Origin: Cellulomonas fulva
GTDB lineage: Bacteria > Actinomycetota > Actinomycetes > Actinomycetales > Cellulomonadaceae
DNA: 64,000 nt
Assembly (NCBI RefSeq): GCF_018531375.1
Contig: NZ_JAHBOH010000001.1
Span: forward strand, 310,001-374,000
Direction: 5' to 3'
Position 1 is the stretch's first letter. Each line of letters starts with the position of its first letter. The translations under genes were made by a program, and so were the position numbers. The notes below the pieces were generated by a model. It was given only the letters and a program-made list of their open reading frames with translations. It did not search any database and was not told the origin of the DNA. Below, piece after piece: positions 1-8,991 of this stretch.

Positions 1-616
1 ACGGGTCGCCCGCGAAGCCGATCAGGCTGTCGCTGAAGAGCGCGAAGCCGGCGTTGTTGAAGGCCGAGACCGCGTGGAACACCCCCAGCCACAGGCTCTC
101 GCCCGGGGAGTACCCGTACCCGAGCGCGAACCGCAGCGTCAGGAGGGCCGCGGTCACGGCCTCGACCGTGAGGCTGATCGTGGCGACGCCGAGCACGACG
201 CGCCGCACGTCGCCCAGGCCGACGCTCTTGGTCTCCGCCGCGGCGACCATCCGCGAGCTCAGGCCCAGCCGTCGGGAGATGAACAGGCCGAGCAGGGTGG
301 CGAGCGTCATGACCCCGAACCCGCCGACCTGGATCAGCAGCAGGATGACGACCTGCCCGAAGGCCGACCAGTACTCCGCGGTGTCGACGACGGCGAGCCC
401 CGTCACGCACAGCGCCGACGTGGCCGTGAACAGCGCCTCGAGCGGGCTCGCCCCGCCGGGTCCCGAGCGCGCGACGGGCAGCAGGAGCAGCAGGGTGCCG
501 CCGACGACGCCGACGGCGAACGCCGCCACCACGGCGCGGCCGGGGTTGCGGACGCTCGGACGCCGGCTCGGGCGTCCCGCGAGCTCGGCCTCGCGTTCGT
601 CGAACGGTGCCGTCAT
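1..616 (-). CDS. TrkH/KtrB-type potassium uptake channel subunit (partial, C-terminus outside window)
   Basis: Membrane channel subunit for K+ uptake. The start is ATG at 616 and the frame stays open to base 1, giving about 205 residues of a protein that is normally about 450 long. Visible are an N-terminal transmembrane segment (about residues 27-47), a first pore loop TSALCVTGL (about 64-72) typical of the SKT (TrkH/KtrB) superfamily, several further hydrophobic helices, and a second pore loop with FNNAGF near residue 180. Family knowledge: these channels work with a cytoplasmic TrkA/KtrA RCK subunit, expected beyond the left edge. tRNA-Ala lies upstream on the same strand. Confidence 0.9.
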   Translation of the reverse strand, partial: MTAPFDEREAELAGRPSRRPSVRNPGRAVVAAFAVGVVGGTLLLLLPVARSGPGGASPLEALFTATSALCVTGLAVVDTAEYWSAFGQVVILLLIQVGGFGVMTLATLLGLFISRRLGLSSRMVAAAETKSVGLGDVRRVVLGVATISLTVEAVTAALLTLRFALGYGYSPGESLWLGVFHAVSAFNNAGFALFSDSLIGFAGDP

Positions 617-755
617 GTGCCGTCGTGCCTCCGCCGCCGGGGGCGCGGCCCCGGGCCGCGGCGCCGGCGGGTCACCGGTGCGACTGTCGAGCGTAGGCCC
701 GCCGGAGGTCCCCGAGAGACGCCGCGCCCGACGCGGCGCCCACGGCCCGGGCACG

Positions 756-800
756 AAGAAACCCCCGCCCGTACCGGCCTGCGGCCGATCGGACGGGGGT
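756..800 (-). terminator. Intrinsic terminator behind tRNA-Ala
   Basis: Inverted repeat ACCCCCGTCCG ... CGGGCGGGGGT on the minus strand, followed by TTCTTC. It sits just after the 3' end of the tRNA gene and before the TrkH gene, so it should end the tRNA transcript. Confidence 0.75.
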
Positions 801-808
801 CACCCTGG

Positions 809-883
<75 letters not shown>

Positions 884-989
884 TTGAAGCGGGCTACAGA
901 CTAGCCCACCGGAGCCCGCGAGACGAAATCCGCGGGCACCCGCCCGGCCGCTCGGCCCGTCGGTCGCCCGCGAGCAACCAATCGACGGG

Positions 990-2030
990 CTACTGGCCGG
1001 ACGCGCGCCGCTTCGCGAGGACGGCGTCGAGGTCGATCGAGCCCGTCGTGGCGGGCAGCGCGACCGCCGCGGCGACGGTCGTCGCGGCGGCAGCGGGCGC
1101 CACGTTCGGCGCCACGGTCGGCGCCACGGTCGGCGCCACGGTCGGCGCCGCGGCGGGCGGCGCCATCGGGGCCGCGTGGGTCGAGCCCTCGAGGTTCTCC
1201 AGCGCCACGGGCTCGCGGCGCGGGGCCTCGGCCTTGAGCGCGTAGGTCGGTCGCGGCACGGGGACCGGCGACCAGCCGGCCTCGTCGGACGTCCGCACGC
1301 GGGCGATGGCCTGGGTGCGCAGGTCGTCGGACGGACGCACCGCGTGCCCCGTCACGCCGGCGCGGGCGACCACGGGGTTCGCACCGGTCACGGCCCGCGA
1401 GGCGCGCTCGCGAGCCGCCCGCGCGTCGGCGGTCGCGCGCGCCATGGCCTCGGCGAACGCGGCGTCGTTCTGCCGTCCGACGAGCACGGCGCGGCGACCG
1501 AGCACCACGACGGCGGTCAGCAGCACGGCCGGCACGACCGCCGCGACCCACGTGACGGCGGGCAGCGCGACGGCGCCGAGCGTCCCTGCGACGGTCAGCA
1601 CGACGAGCCCGCCCGCGAGCAGGCCACGACGACGAGCGGCGGCGCCACGGCGCGCGACGGACGCCGCGTGCGCGGCTCGGGTCTGCGCCGTGCGGCGCGC
1701 GACCTCGGCGGTGATGCGGTCCTGCTGCGCGGTGGGTCGGTCCACGGTCCTGCCTCCTGTCGCGGCGCTCGTCGTCACGAGCACCCCTCTGCCGGGGGTC
1801 AGCAGCCCCGACGCGCCGGCGGGCCTGCAGTCGGCGCCGTTCCCCGCGACCTGTGGCCGGGGTGACCGGCCCGGGCGGTCGCTCACCGCGACCACCCGCA
1901 GGTTCTCGGAGAAGCGGTCGTCGACCCGGGACTCCACCAGCTGTTGCCGGTGCCGCAGCTTGTGCGGCACCAGGTACGCCACCCACAGGCCGACGAGCGC
2001 GAGCGCCACGACGCCTGCAAGATCCTTCAC
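990..2030 (-). CDS. SepX/GlpR-like membrane protein
   Basis: Integral membrane protein of 346 residues, probably a cell-division or polar-growth partner. There is one transmembrane segment at the extreme N-terminus (residues about 4-20, followed by YLVP and a basic stretch), a basic linker, a pair of hydrophobic helices near 135-180, and a long Ala/Pro/Thr/Val-rich tail. The GTG start at 2030 is chosen because it puts the first helix at the N-terminus. Family knowledge: in Corynebacterium the MoeA-like Glp binds membrane receptor GlpR, and the Streptomyces counterpart is SepX. Both genes sit with galU and rimJ, as here. Function is inferred from synteny and topology. Confidence 0.7.
   Translation of the reverse strand: MKDLAGVVALALVGLWVAYLVPHKLRHRQQLVESRVDDRFSENLRVVAVSDRPGRSPRPQVAGNGADCRPAGASGLLTPGRGVLVTTSAATGGRTVDRPTAQQDRITAEVARRTAQTRAAHAASVARRGAAARRRGLLAGGLVVLTVAGTLGAVALPAVTWVAAVVPAVLLTAVVVLGRRAVLVGRQNDAAFAEAMARATADARAARERASRAVTGANPVVARAGVTGHAVRPSDDLRTQAIARVRTSDEAGWSPVPVPRPTYALKAEAPRREPVALENLEGSTHAAPMAPPAAAPTVAPTVAPTVAPNVAPAAAATTVAAAVALPATTGSIDLDAVLAKRRASGQ
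1096..1143 (-). repeat. 12-bp tandem repeat coding for APTV units
   Basis: Four consecutive 12-base units (ggcgccacggtc type on the plus strand, the first with one change) give repeated Ala-Pro-Thr-Val in the C-terminal tail of the SepX/GlpR-like protein. Copy number is likely to vary between strains. Confidence 0.8.
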
Positions 2031-2130
2031 GCACCGACGGTAGGGCGCGCCGCCCGGCGCCCCGGGCAACCCCCCGGCGTGTCGCCCACACTCCGCCCGC
2101 CGCCACGCGCGGCTGGGCGGCGCACCGCCG

Positions 2131-2727
2131 TCAGGCGCGCGCGGCCTTGTAGCGGTTGAGCAGGCCCTCCGGGACCTCCTCCGCCGTGAGCGCGAAGCTG
2201 CGGTGGTCGCGCCAGTCGTCCTGGATGTGCAGGAACCGCTCGCGCACGCCCTCGTCGCGGAAGCCGAGCTTCTCCACCACGCGCAGCGACGGCCGGTTCT
2301 CCGGGCGGATGTTGATCTCCACGCGGTGCAGCTCGAGCGCCACGAAGCAGTGGTCGGTCGCCAGCGCCACCGCGACGGGCATGATGCCCCGCCCCGCGAC
2401 GTGCTCGGACACCCAGTAGCCGATCGACGCCGAGCGCAGCGAGCCGTACGTGATCGACGAGACCGTCAGCTGCCCGACGAGCTCGCCCTCGTGGTCGATC
2501 GCGAACGGCAGGGTCGCCCCCGCGCGCGCCTGGGCGGCCAGCGTGCGGACGAACGCGCCGAAGGTCGGCCGGGGGCCGGTCACGGGCACGGGGCTGGTGG
2601 CGTCCCACGGCTCGAGCCAGCCCGAGTTGCGCGCGCGCAGCGCGAGCCACGCGTCGGCGTCCCGGCGGCGCAGCGGGCGCAGCCGGACCGGGCCGTCGAC
2701 GAGCACGGCGGGCCACCCGAGGGCCAT
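2131..2727 (-). CDS. rimJ: GNAT acetyltransferase, RimJ/RimL type
   Basis: A 198-residue protein covering a complete GNAT fold and no more. N-terminal VRLRPLRRRDADAWLALR is the usual RimJ/RimL opening, a central GYWVSEHVAGRGI matches the acetyl-CoA binding region (family form Q/RxxGxG/A), and ENRPSLRVVEKLGF is the typical Asn..Ser..GF segment near the C-terminus. Known role: N-terminal acetylation of ribosomal or other proteins. The substrate here cannot be read from sequence. The ATG overlaps the stop codon of the moeA-like gene by one base (TGATG), so the two are co-translated. Confidence 0.9.
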   Translation of the reverse strand: MALGWPAVLVDGPVRLRPLRRRDADAWLALRARNSGWLEPWDATSPVPVTGPRPTFGAFVRTLAAQARAGATLPFAIDHEGELVGQLTVSSITYGSLRSASIGYWVSEHVAGRGIMPVAVALATDHCFVALELHRVEINIRPENRPSLRVVEKLGFRDEGVRERFLHIQDDWRDHRSFALTAEEVPEGLLNRYKAARA

Positions 2728-3962
2728 CAGCCCTCCAGCACCAGGCAGTGCACGACCTGCCCGGCGCGGACCGTGGTGTCCTGCTCCCCGACGACGGCGA
2801 GCGCGTTGGCGTGCGCGAGCGCGCTGATCGTGGGCGCGGCCGGGTCCCCGAGCACCGTGACGCGGTAGCCCTCGTCGGGCGTCCCCAGGACGGTCGCGGG
2901 CACGAACTGCCGCAGGCCGGCCGGTGAGGTCCAGCCGTGCGACGCGTGCGCGGCGACGCTCGGCCGGTACAGCTCGGTGTGCCCGGCCATCGCGCGCAGC
3001 GCGGGCCGCACGAAGACCTCGAACGACACCTGGGCCGCGACCGGGTCGCCCTGCAGCGCGAAGATCGGCACCGAGCGGTCCTCGCCCAGCTCGCTGCCGA
3101 CCGTGCCGAAACCGTGCCGGAAGCCCGGTGTCATCGCGACGTGGTCGAGCCGGACGGTGCCGAGCGTCGCGAGCACGTCCTTCACGGTGTCGCCCGCGAG
3201 CTCGGAGAGTCCGCCGGTGATCACGACGAGGTCGGCGCGCACCAGCTGGTCCTCGAGCGCCTCCCGCAGCGAGCCGCGGTCGTCGGGGAGGATCCCGACG
3301 CGCACGGGGGTGGCGCCGGCGTCGCGCACCGCCGCGTCCAGCGCGTGGCCGTCCGCCTCGAACACCGCACCGTCCTGGGCGCGCGACGAGCCGGGCTCCG
3401 CCAGCTCGTCGCCCACCGACAGCAGCACCACGCGGGGCGTCGGGTGCACGTGCAGGCGCCCGAACCCGAGCGCGGCCGCGAGCGCGATCTGCCGCGCGCC
3501 GAGCCGCGTGCCCGCCGTCAGCACCGCCTCGCCGGCGTGGGCGTCCGAGCCCACCGCGCGCACGTGCTGGCCCGCGACGGCCGCCCGCTGCAGCGCGAAC
3601 CGCACCGACCCGCGATCCGTCTCCTCGAGGGCGACCACGGCGTCGGCGCCGACGGGCAGGGGCGCGCCGGACGCGACGCGCACGGACTGGCCGGGCGCCA
3701 GGCGCAGGCGGCTCGGCGCGCCCGGCCGGACGTCGTGCGCGACCGGGAGCGTCAGCTCCTGCTCGTCGTCCGCACCCGCCGTGTCGTGCGCCGCGAGCGC
3801 GTAGCCGTCCCGCGCCGCGACCGCGGACGCGGGCAGGTCGCGGGGAGCGACGAGGTCCGCGGCGAGGACGCAGCCCACCGCGTCGTGCAGCGCGACGTCG
3901 AGCGGGGCGACCGGCCCGACCGCTGCGAGCACCGCCGCCAGGTGGTCCTGGACCGATCTCAT
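2727..3962 (-). CDS. glp: MoeA/gephyrin-like protein (Glp type)
   Basis: A 411-residue protein with the full MoeA layout: the linker and hinge region (AARDGYAL in place of the usual xxMDGYA), the beta-barrel region, the MPT-binding domain (GDEL, ITGG, GNP-like QGDP) and a C-terminal domain IV. In Actinobacteria this copy lies between galU and rimJ and is known in Corynebacterium as Glp, a gephyrin-like protein acting in cell division with membrane partner GlpR. ITGGLSELAGDTV replaces the usual TGGVSxGxxDxV, consistent with a role other than molybdate insertion. It follows galU after 55 bases. Confidence 0.8.
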   Translation of the reverse strand: MRSVQDHLAAVLAAVGPVAPLDVALHDAVGCVLAADLVAPRDLPASAVAARDGYALAAHDTAGADDEQELTLPVAHDVRPGAPSRLRLAPGQSVRVASGAPLPVGADAVVALEETDRGSVRFALQRAAVAGQHVRAVGSDAHAGEAVLTAGTRLGARQIALAAALGFGRLHVHPTPRVVLLSVGDELAEPGSSRAQDGAVFEADGHALDAAVRDAGATPVRVGILPDDRGSLREALEDQLVRADLVVITGGLSELAGDTVKDVLATLGTVRLDHVAMTPGFRHGFGTVGSELGEDRSVPIFALQGDPVAAQVSFEVFVRPALRAMAGHTELYRPSVAAHASHGWTSPAGLRQFVPATVLGTPDEGYRVTVLGDPAAPTISALAHANALAVVGEQDTTVRAGQVVHCLVLEG

Positions 3963-4017
3963 GCGGGCATTGTGCCCCGTGCGGGGCGCCGGTCCCGCGA
4001 CCGACGCCGCCGCCGGG

Positions 4018-4911
4018 TCAGAGCCGGGCCGCGTAGTCCGTCAGCCACGCCTTGAAGTCGGGGCCCAGGTCGGGACGGTCGACCGCGATCTTCACGACGG
4101 CCTTGAGGTAGTCGAGCCGGTCGCCGGTGTCGTAGCGCCGGCCCCGGAAGACGACACCCGTGACGCCGCCGCCCTGCTCGGGCGGCAGGTCCATGAGCGT
4201 GGCGAGCGCGTCGGTGAGCTGGATCTCGCCGCCGCGGCCGGGTGCCGTGCTCTCGAGCACCTCGAAGACCGCGGGGTGCAGCACGTAGCGACCGATGATG
4301 GCGAGGTTGCTGGGCGCCTCCTCGACCGGGGGCTTCTCGACGAGCCCCGTGACCCGCACGGTGTCCTCCTGCTCGCCCTCGAGCGCCTCGACCGCGGCGC
4401 AGCCGTACGACGAGATCTGCTCCGGCGGGACCTCGAGCAGCGCGATCACCGAGCCCCCGACGCGCTCCTGCAGCGCGAGCATCGTGGTGAGGAGCTCGTC
4501 GCGCTCGTCGATCAGGTCGTCACCCAGGAGCACCGCGAACGGCTCCTGGCCGACGTGGTGCTTGGCCTGCAGCACGGCGTGGCCCAGGCCGCGCGGCTGG
4601 CCCTGCCGCACGAAGTGCACGTTCGCGAGCTCCGTGGACTCGCGGACCTTGGCGAGGCGCTCGGTGTCGCCCTTCGCCTCCAGCGCCGCCTCGAGCTCGG
4701 GGACCGCGTCGAAGTGGTCCGCCAGGGTCCGCTTGGAGCGGCCCGTGATGAGCAGGACGTCGTCGAGGCCCGCGGTGACGGCCTCCTCCACGACGTACTG
4801 GATCGCCGGCTTGTCGACCACCGGGAGCATCTCCTTGGGCGTCGACTTCGTGGCGGGAAGGAATCGCGTGCCCAGTCCTGCGGCGGGGATGACTGCCTTG
4901 TGGATCGTCAT
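4018..4911 (-). CDS. galU: UTP-glucose-1-phosphate uridylyltransferase
   Basis: Makes UDP-glucose from UTP and glucose-1-phosphate for cell-wall and exopolysaccharide synthesis. The 297 residues match the family length. The N-terminus AVIPAAGLGTRFLPATK is the nucleotide-binding signature, PKEMLPVVDKPAIQYVVEEA follows, and VLLGDDLI and VEKPP are typical later motifs. First gene of the galU-glp-rimJ-sepX/glpR-like block and divergent from the cyclo-ligase gene, with about 175 bases between the starts. Confidence 0.97.
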   Translation of the reverse strand: MTIHKAVIPAAGLGTRFLPATKSTPKEMLPVVDKPAIQYVVEEAVTAGLDDVLLITGRSKRTLADHFDAVPELEAALEAKGDTERLAKVRESTELANVHFVRQGQPRGLGHAVLQAKHHVGQEPFAVLLGDDLIDERDELLTTMLALQERVGGSVIALLEVPPEQISSYGCAAVEALEGEQEDTVRVTGLVEKPPVEEAPSNLAIIGRYVLHPAVFEVLESTAPGRGGEIQLTDALATLMDLPPEQGGGVTGVVFRGRRYDTGDRLDYLKAVVKIAVDRPDLGPDFKAWLTDYAARL

Positions 4912-5086
4912 GCGGGAACGCTAGCCGCGCGCCGTGACCCGCGCCCACCCGTACGGAATGTGGCGTGCGTCTCGTCGGACGACCTTCGCCGAGGGGCCAT
5001 CGAGGGTTCACCCGGCCGCGGACGGGCCCGACGAAACGGACCGGAAGGCCCACCCGGCACCCCGGTTCGTTTGCGACACTGGGGGC

Positions 5087-5722
5087 ATGAGCAGCGCTGC
5101 CGACTCGTCCTTGCGTGCGTCCAGGCCGGAGCCCGACGAGTCGAAGGAGCAGCTGCGAGCGGCCATCCGCGCGGCCCGGGGGCACCGGTCGGCCCGCCTG
5201 CGTGACGAGGCCGCGGTGGCGCTCGCCGACGTGGTCGAGTCCATCCCGGCGGTCGCCCAGGCGCGGTGCGTGTCCGTCTACGCCGCGCGGTCCGCCGAGC
5301 CCGGCACGGGGGTGCTGCTGGAGCGGCTCGCGGCGCGCGGCGTGCGGATCCTGCTGCCGGTGCTCGGCGCGGGGCTGCAGCGCGAGTGGGCGGAGTACCA
5401 GGGCGCCGACGACCTGCGGGAGCGTGCGCCCGGCCGGCCACCCGAGCCCGGCGGGCCGACGCTCGGGCCGCAGGCGCTCGCCGACGCGGACGTGATCGTC
5501 ACCCCCGCCCTCGCGGTCGACACCGCCGGTTCGCGGCTCGGCCAGGGCGGCGGCTGGTACGACCGGGCGCTCGAGCACGCCCGGCTCGACGCGCTCGTCG
5601 TCGCCCTCGTCTTCCCCGAGGAGGTGTACGACGCGCGGACCCAGCCGCTGCCGCACGAGCGGCACGACCGCCGCGTCGACGCCTACGCCACCCCGGAGGG
5701 CTGGGTCCCGCTGGCGCAGTGA
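5087..5722 (+). CDS. 5-formyltetrahydrofolate cyclo-ligase
   Basis: Converts 5-formyl-THF to 5,10-methenyl-THF using ATP, in folate one-carbon metabolism. The 211 residues fit the family. N-terminal KEQLRAAIRAAR is the usual first helix, and RLGQGGGWYDRAL near residue 150 is the ATP/folate-binding signature (family G-x-G-G-G-Y-Y-D). The start at 5087 is chosen because the protein then aligns with the family and clears the galU promoter region. The reading frame stays open further upstream but that part does not look coding. Convergent with the acylase gene, 19 bases apart. Confidence 0.9.
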   Translation: MSSAADSSLRASRPEPDESKEQLRAAIRAARGHRSARLRDEAAVALADVVESIPAVAQARCVSVYAARSAEPGTGVLLERLAARGVRILLPVLGAGLQREWAEYQGADDLRERAPGRPPEPGGPTLGPQALADADVIVTPALAVDTAGSRLGQGGGWYDRALEHARLDALVVALVFPEEVYDARTQPLPHERHDRRVDAYATPEGWVPLAQ

Positions 5723-5741
5723 GCCGGCGCCACGCCTGCCG

Positions 5742-8345
5742 TCAGGGCTCGAGCGTGAGCCGCTGGTCGGCGTCCGCCTCCGTCGCGGCCGCCGTGAACG
5801 GCCACGGGAACGTCGTGCCCTTCGACCACGGACCGAGCTGGTCCGTGTAGTGCGGGCTCGCGGGGTGGCCCGACGAGCCCGTCAGGTTCACCCACGTCGA
5901 GGAGTCCAGGTCCCCCAGGTCGACGACCATGCGCATCGACGGCCCCGCGGTGACCCCGTAGCCCTGCGACGCGTCCCACGCGGTCGCGTCGACGAGCGAC
6001 GAGCCGCCGCCGACCTCGACCGGGTCCGGGTTGACCAGGCTGCGCACCAGGCCGGGGACCGAGTCGCCGCCGAGCACCGCGTGCTCCGGCGCCGCCACGT
6101 GCAGGCGCCCCCAGCGCCAGTCCTCCGCGTCGCGGCCCAGCTGCTGGGTGAGCTCGAGGCGCGCCGTCACCATCGCCCGCGTCAGCACCTCGTCGCGCCC
6201 CTCGACCACGCCCGGGGTGGACCGGTCGTCCCACCACGGCGAGTCGGGCTCGTCGAGCAGCTCGCGCACGACCTCGAGCCAGCGCGACCCGCCGTCCGGC
6301 GCGTCGTCCTTCGGCAGGTCGTCGGCGAACGCGAGCGTCAGCAGGGTCGACCAGACCGCCGAGAAGTACGCCGCGGCGGCCGAGTCCGCCGACTGCACGT
6401 GGTCCCACGTGCGCAGCAGGTCCTGGCCGTCGTCGTCGAACGCGTCGTCGATGTCGAGCCGCAGCAGCGCGGGCACCAGGACGTCGGCGTACGGGTTGTG
6501 CTGGTCGACCTGCAGCGCGCCCATGTCCGCGACCGTCATCTTCTCCCCCGCCGCGACGTGCGACTCGAGGACGTCGCGGATGCGCTGCGAGCGGAAGCCG
6601 TAGTCCCAGTCGCTCGTCAGGTACGGGCCCACGCCCTCCGGCGTCACCGCCTGGTTGGCCGCGACGACGAAGCCCTGCGCCGGGTCGAGCGCGCGCGGCA
6701 TGTCCTCGGGGTCGACGTAGCCCTGCCAGTCGTACGCCGGGTCCCAGCCCGGCCGCGGCCAGGTGCCGTCCGACGGGACCTCGCCCGTGACGTCGTTGCG
6801 CAGCGGGATGCGGCCCGGGGCCTGGTAGCCGATGTGCCCGTCGGTGGTCGCGAACACGATGTTCTGCGACGGCACGTCGAGCAGGCGGCCGACGCGCGCG
6901 ATGTCGGCGGCGTCCTTGGCGGTGTCGATCGCGAGCACCGCGTCCGCCGTGCGCCCCGGCGCGAGCGCCGTCCACGCGAGCGCGACCTCGTAGCTGCGGC
7001 CGAACGTGCCGTCCGGCAGCGGGGCGTCGCCGAGCGCGTCGGACTCGAGCACGTCGGAGACGATCGGTCCGTGCACGGTCTCGCGCACCTCGATCGTCAC
7101 GTCGTCGCCGCCGTTGACCTTGATCACCTCGGTGCGGGTAGCGATCGGCTCGAGCTCGTTGCCGCGCACCGACGAGGTGCCGTCGTCGGTGACCCGCTCG
7201 AGGAAGAAGTCCGTCACGTCCGCGCCGAGGTTGGTCAGCCCCCACGCGAGGTCGGCGTTGTGCCCGATCACCACGCCCGGGAACCCGGCGAAGGAGAAGC
7301 CCGAGACGTCGTACGGGCACGCGTCGGTGACCTCGCGGCAGCGCAGCCCCACCTGCATCCAGATGCCGGGCGCCGAGATGCCCAGGTGCGGGTCGTTGGC
7401 CAGCAGCGGGTGGCCCGACTCGGTGAGGTCGCCGCTGACCACCCACGAGTTCGAGCCCATGCCCTCGCCGTCGCCGAGCAGGTGCGGCACCGCCGCGAGC
7501 GCGGCCTGCGCGCTGTCGACGGCCCGCTGCAGGCCGATGTCGTCGAGGTCCAGCGCCCGCGCCTGCGCGGCGGCCGGCGTCGGGTCGGTGAGGTCCGCCT
7601 CCGCGAGGATCGGGGCGTTGACGTCCTGCGGGTACGCCGGGAACAGCTCGTCGACCTGCGCCACGTCCCGGATCGACGAGAACGCGCGGGCCCGGCCCAG
7701 CTCGTCGTCGTAGTTGCCCCGCAGGTCCCACGCCATGGCCTTGAGCCAGGCGAGGGAGTCGACCTCGGTCCACGGTGCGGGCGCCTCGACGTCGACCTGC
7801 AGGCCGAGCACCGTGTACTCGACCGCGATCTGCGAGGGCGCCTTGCCGTCGAGGTAGGCGTTGACCCCGCGCGTGTAGGCCTCGAGCACCGCGCGGGTCG
7901 CCGGGTCGATCGTCTCGAGCTCCTCGGTGGCCACGCGGTACCAGCCGAACGTGCGGATCACCTTGTCCGCGTCGAGCGCGTCCTCGTTCTCCCCGACGAG
8001 CTCGGACAGCCGGCCGGCCACGACGTGCCGGCGGTAGTCCATCTCGAAGAACCGGTCCTGCGCCGCGACGTAGCCCTGCGCCAGGAACAGGTCCGCCGAG
8101 GTGTCCGCGGTGAGGGTCGGGATGCCGCGCGCGTCGCGCGTCACCGCGACCGGTGCCGTGAGCCCCGGCACCGTCAGCGTCCCGGACGTCTGCGGCAACG
8201 GGCGGCGCACGACGACGAACGCGGCGACCACGCCGGCGACGAGGGCGACGACGAGCACGATCGCGACGGAGATCAGGGTGAGGCGGGCGGTACGGCTGCG
8301 GAGCACGTCTGCGAGGGTAGTGCGCCGTCGGGAATCGGGCGCCAC
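5742..8345 (-). CDS. Penicillin acylase family Ntn-hydrolase
   Basis: Secreted or membrane-anchored amidase of 867 residues. There is an N-terminal membrane anchor (about residues 22-47), then the alpha-subunit region (LFLAQGYVAAQDRFFEMDYRR), then GMGSNSWVVSG, where the Ser after GSN (about residue 297) is the expected autocatalytic nucleophile opening the beta subunit. NDPHLG shortly after and NQAV further on are standard motifs. Length and order match acylases such as penicillin G or AHL acylases. The natural substrate is not evident. It stands alone between the cyclo-ligase and an FmdB-like gene. Confidence 0.93.
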   Translation of the reverse strand: MAPDSRRRTTLADVLRSRTARLTLISVAIVLVVALVAGVVAAFVVVRRPLPQTSGTLTVPGLTAPVAVTRDARGIPTLTADTSADLFLAQGYVAAQDRFFEMDYRRHVVAGRLSELVGENEDALDADKVIRTFGWYRVATEELETIDPATRAVLEAYTRGVNAYLDGKAPSQIAVEYTVLGLQVDVEAPAPWTEVDSLAWLKAMAWDLRGNYDDELGRARAFSSIRDVAQVDELFPAYPQDVNAPILAEADLTDPTPAAAQARALDLDDIGLQRAVDSAQAALAAVPHLLGDGEGMGSNSWVVSGDLTESGHPLLANDPHLGISAPGIWMQVGLRCREVTDACPYDVSGFSFAGFPGVVIGHNADLAWGLTNLGADVTDFFLERVTDDGTSSVRGNELEPIATRTEVIKVNGGDDVTIEVRETVHGPIVSDVLESDALGDAPLPDGTFGRSYEVALAWTALAPGRTADAVLAIDTAKDAADIARVGRLLDVPSQNIVFATTDGHIGYQAPGRIPLRNDVTGEVPSDGTWPRPGWDPAYDWQGYVDPEDMPRALDPAQGFVVAANQAVTPEGVGPYLTSDWDYGFRSQRIRDVLESHVAAGEKMTVADMGALQVDQHNPYADVLVPALLRLDIDDAFDDDGQDLLRTWDHVQSADSAAAAYFSAVWSTLLTLAFADDLPKDDAPDGGSRWLEVVRELLDEPDSPWWDDRSTPGVVEGRDEVLTRAMVTARLELTQQLGRDAEDWRWGRLHVAAPEHAVLGGDSVPGLVRSLVNPDPVEVGGGSSLVDATAWDASQGYGVTAGPSMRMVVDLGDLDSSTWVNLTGSSGHPASPHYTDQLGPWSKGTTFPWPFTAAATEADADQRLTLEP

Positions 8346-8453
8346 GGCGGGCCGTTATCCTTGGCACTCGGACCGTGCGAGTGCCAGGGATCCCACCGAG
8401 GACCCGGCCCCGCGCGAGCACCCGCGAAGCGACCCGAACCACCAGGAGACCCG

Positions 8454-8849
8454 GTGCCCACCTACTCGTACGCGTGCACGGCGTGCGGCCACGCCTTCGA
8501 CATCCACCAGTCGTTCTCCGACGAGTCCCTGACCGTCTGCCCCGAGTGCGAGGGCCGGCTGCGCAAGGTGTTCTCGTCCGTGGGCGTGGTGTTCAAGGGC
8601 TCGGGCTTCTACCGCAACGACGCCCGCTCGGGCACGAAGTCCTCGAGCGTCCCCGCCGCCGCCTCGAGCGGCTCCGACTCGTCGAGCGGCTCGTCCTCCA
8701 ACGGCGCGTCCACGAGCGGCGCGTCGACGAGCTCGTCGAACGGCTCGTCCGGCACGTCGTCGAACGGCTCGACCGCCGGCTCGTTGACGACGAGCTCGTC
8801 GTCCGGCTCGTCGGCGACGCCGGCCAAGGCCGCCTCCCCGGCCTCCTGA
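8454..8849 (+). CDS. FmdB-family zinc ribbon protein with Ser-rich tail
   Basis: Small zinc-ribbon protein of 131 residues. The first 55 residues are the FmdB domain: MPTYSYACTACGHAF with a CxxC knuckle, then CPECEG as the second knuckle, then KVFSS and FKGSGFYRND. The rest is low-complexity Ser/Gly/Thr/Asn. The GTG start at 8454 has an AGGAGA ribosome site 6-7 bases upstream and is fixed by the conserved Pro-Thr-Tyr N-terminus. Family function is poorly defined (putative regulator). Divergent from the acylase gene and convergent with mscL. Confidence 0.9.
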   Translation: MPTYSYACTACGHAFDIHQSFSDESLTVCPECEGRLRKVFSSVGVVFKGSGFYRNDARSGTKSSSVPAAASSGSDSSSGSSSNGASTSGASTSSSNGSSGTSSNGSTAGSLTTSSSSGSSATPAKAASPAS

Positions 8850-8919
8850 CCCGCCGCTGACTGCCTGCCGCCTGCTGCCGCGTCCCTGACCACCCGGTCC
8901 AGGACCCCGGACGACGACG

Positions 8920-8977
8920 CCGACCCAGCGGTTCCTCCGGCTCAGAGCGCTCTGAGCCGGGGGAACCGCTGGGTCGG
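8920..8977. terminator. 29-bp near-perfect hairpin between convergent genes
   Basis: A 58-base inverted repeat centred at 8948/8949 with essentially no loop: 28 Watson-Crick pairs and one G:T. It lies between the 3' ends of the fmdB-like gene and mscL, so it can act as a bidirectional terminator. There is no T-run on either side, and the stem is much longer than a usual intrinsic terminator. Confidence 0.7.
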
Positions 8978-8991
8978 TGTGGTCTCGGGGG

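Noticed and set aside
5850..8453. Long plus-strand open frame antisense to the penicillin acylase gene
   Set aside because: The acylase on the minus strand has all family motifs. The plus frame has none until the FmdB-like domain, whose start is fixed at 8454.
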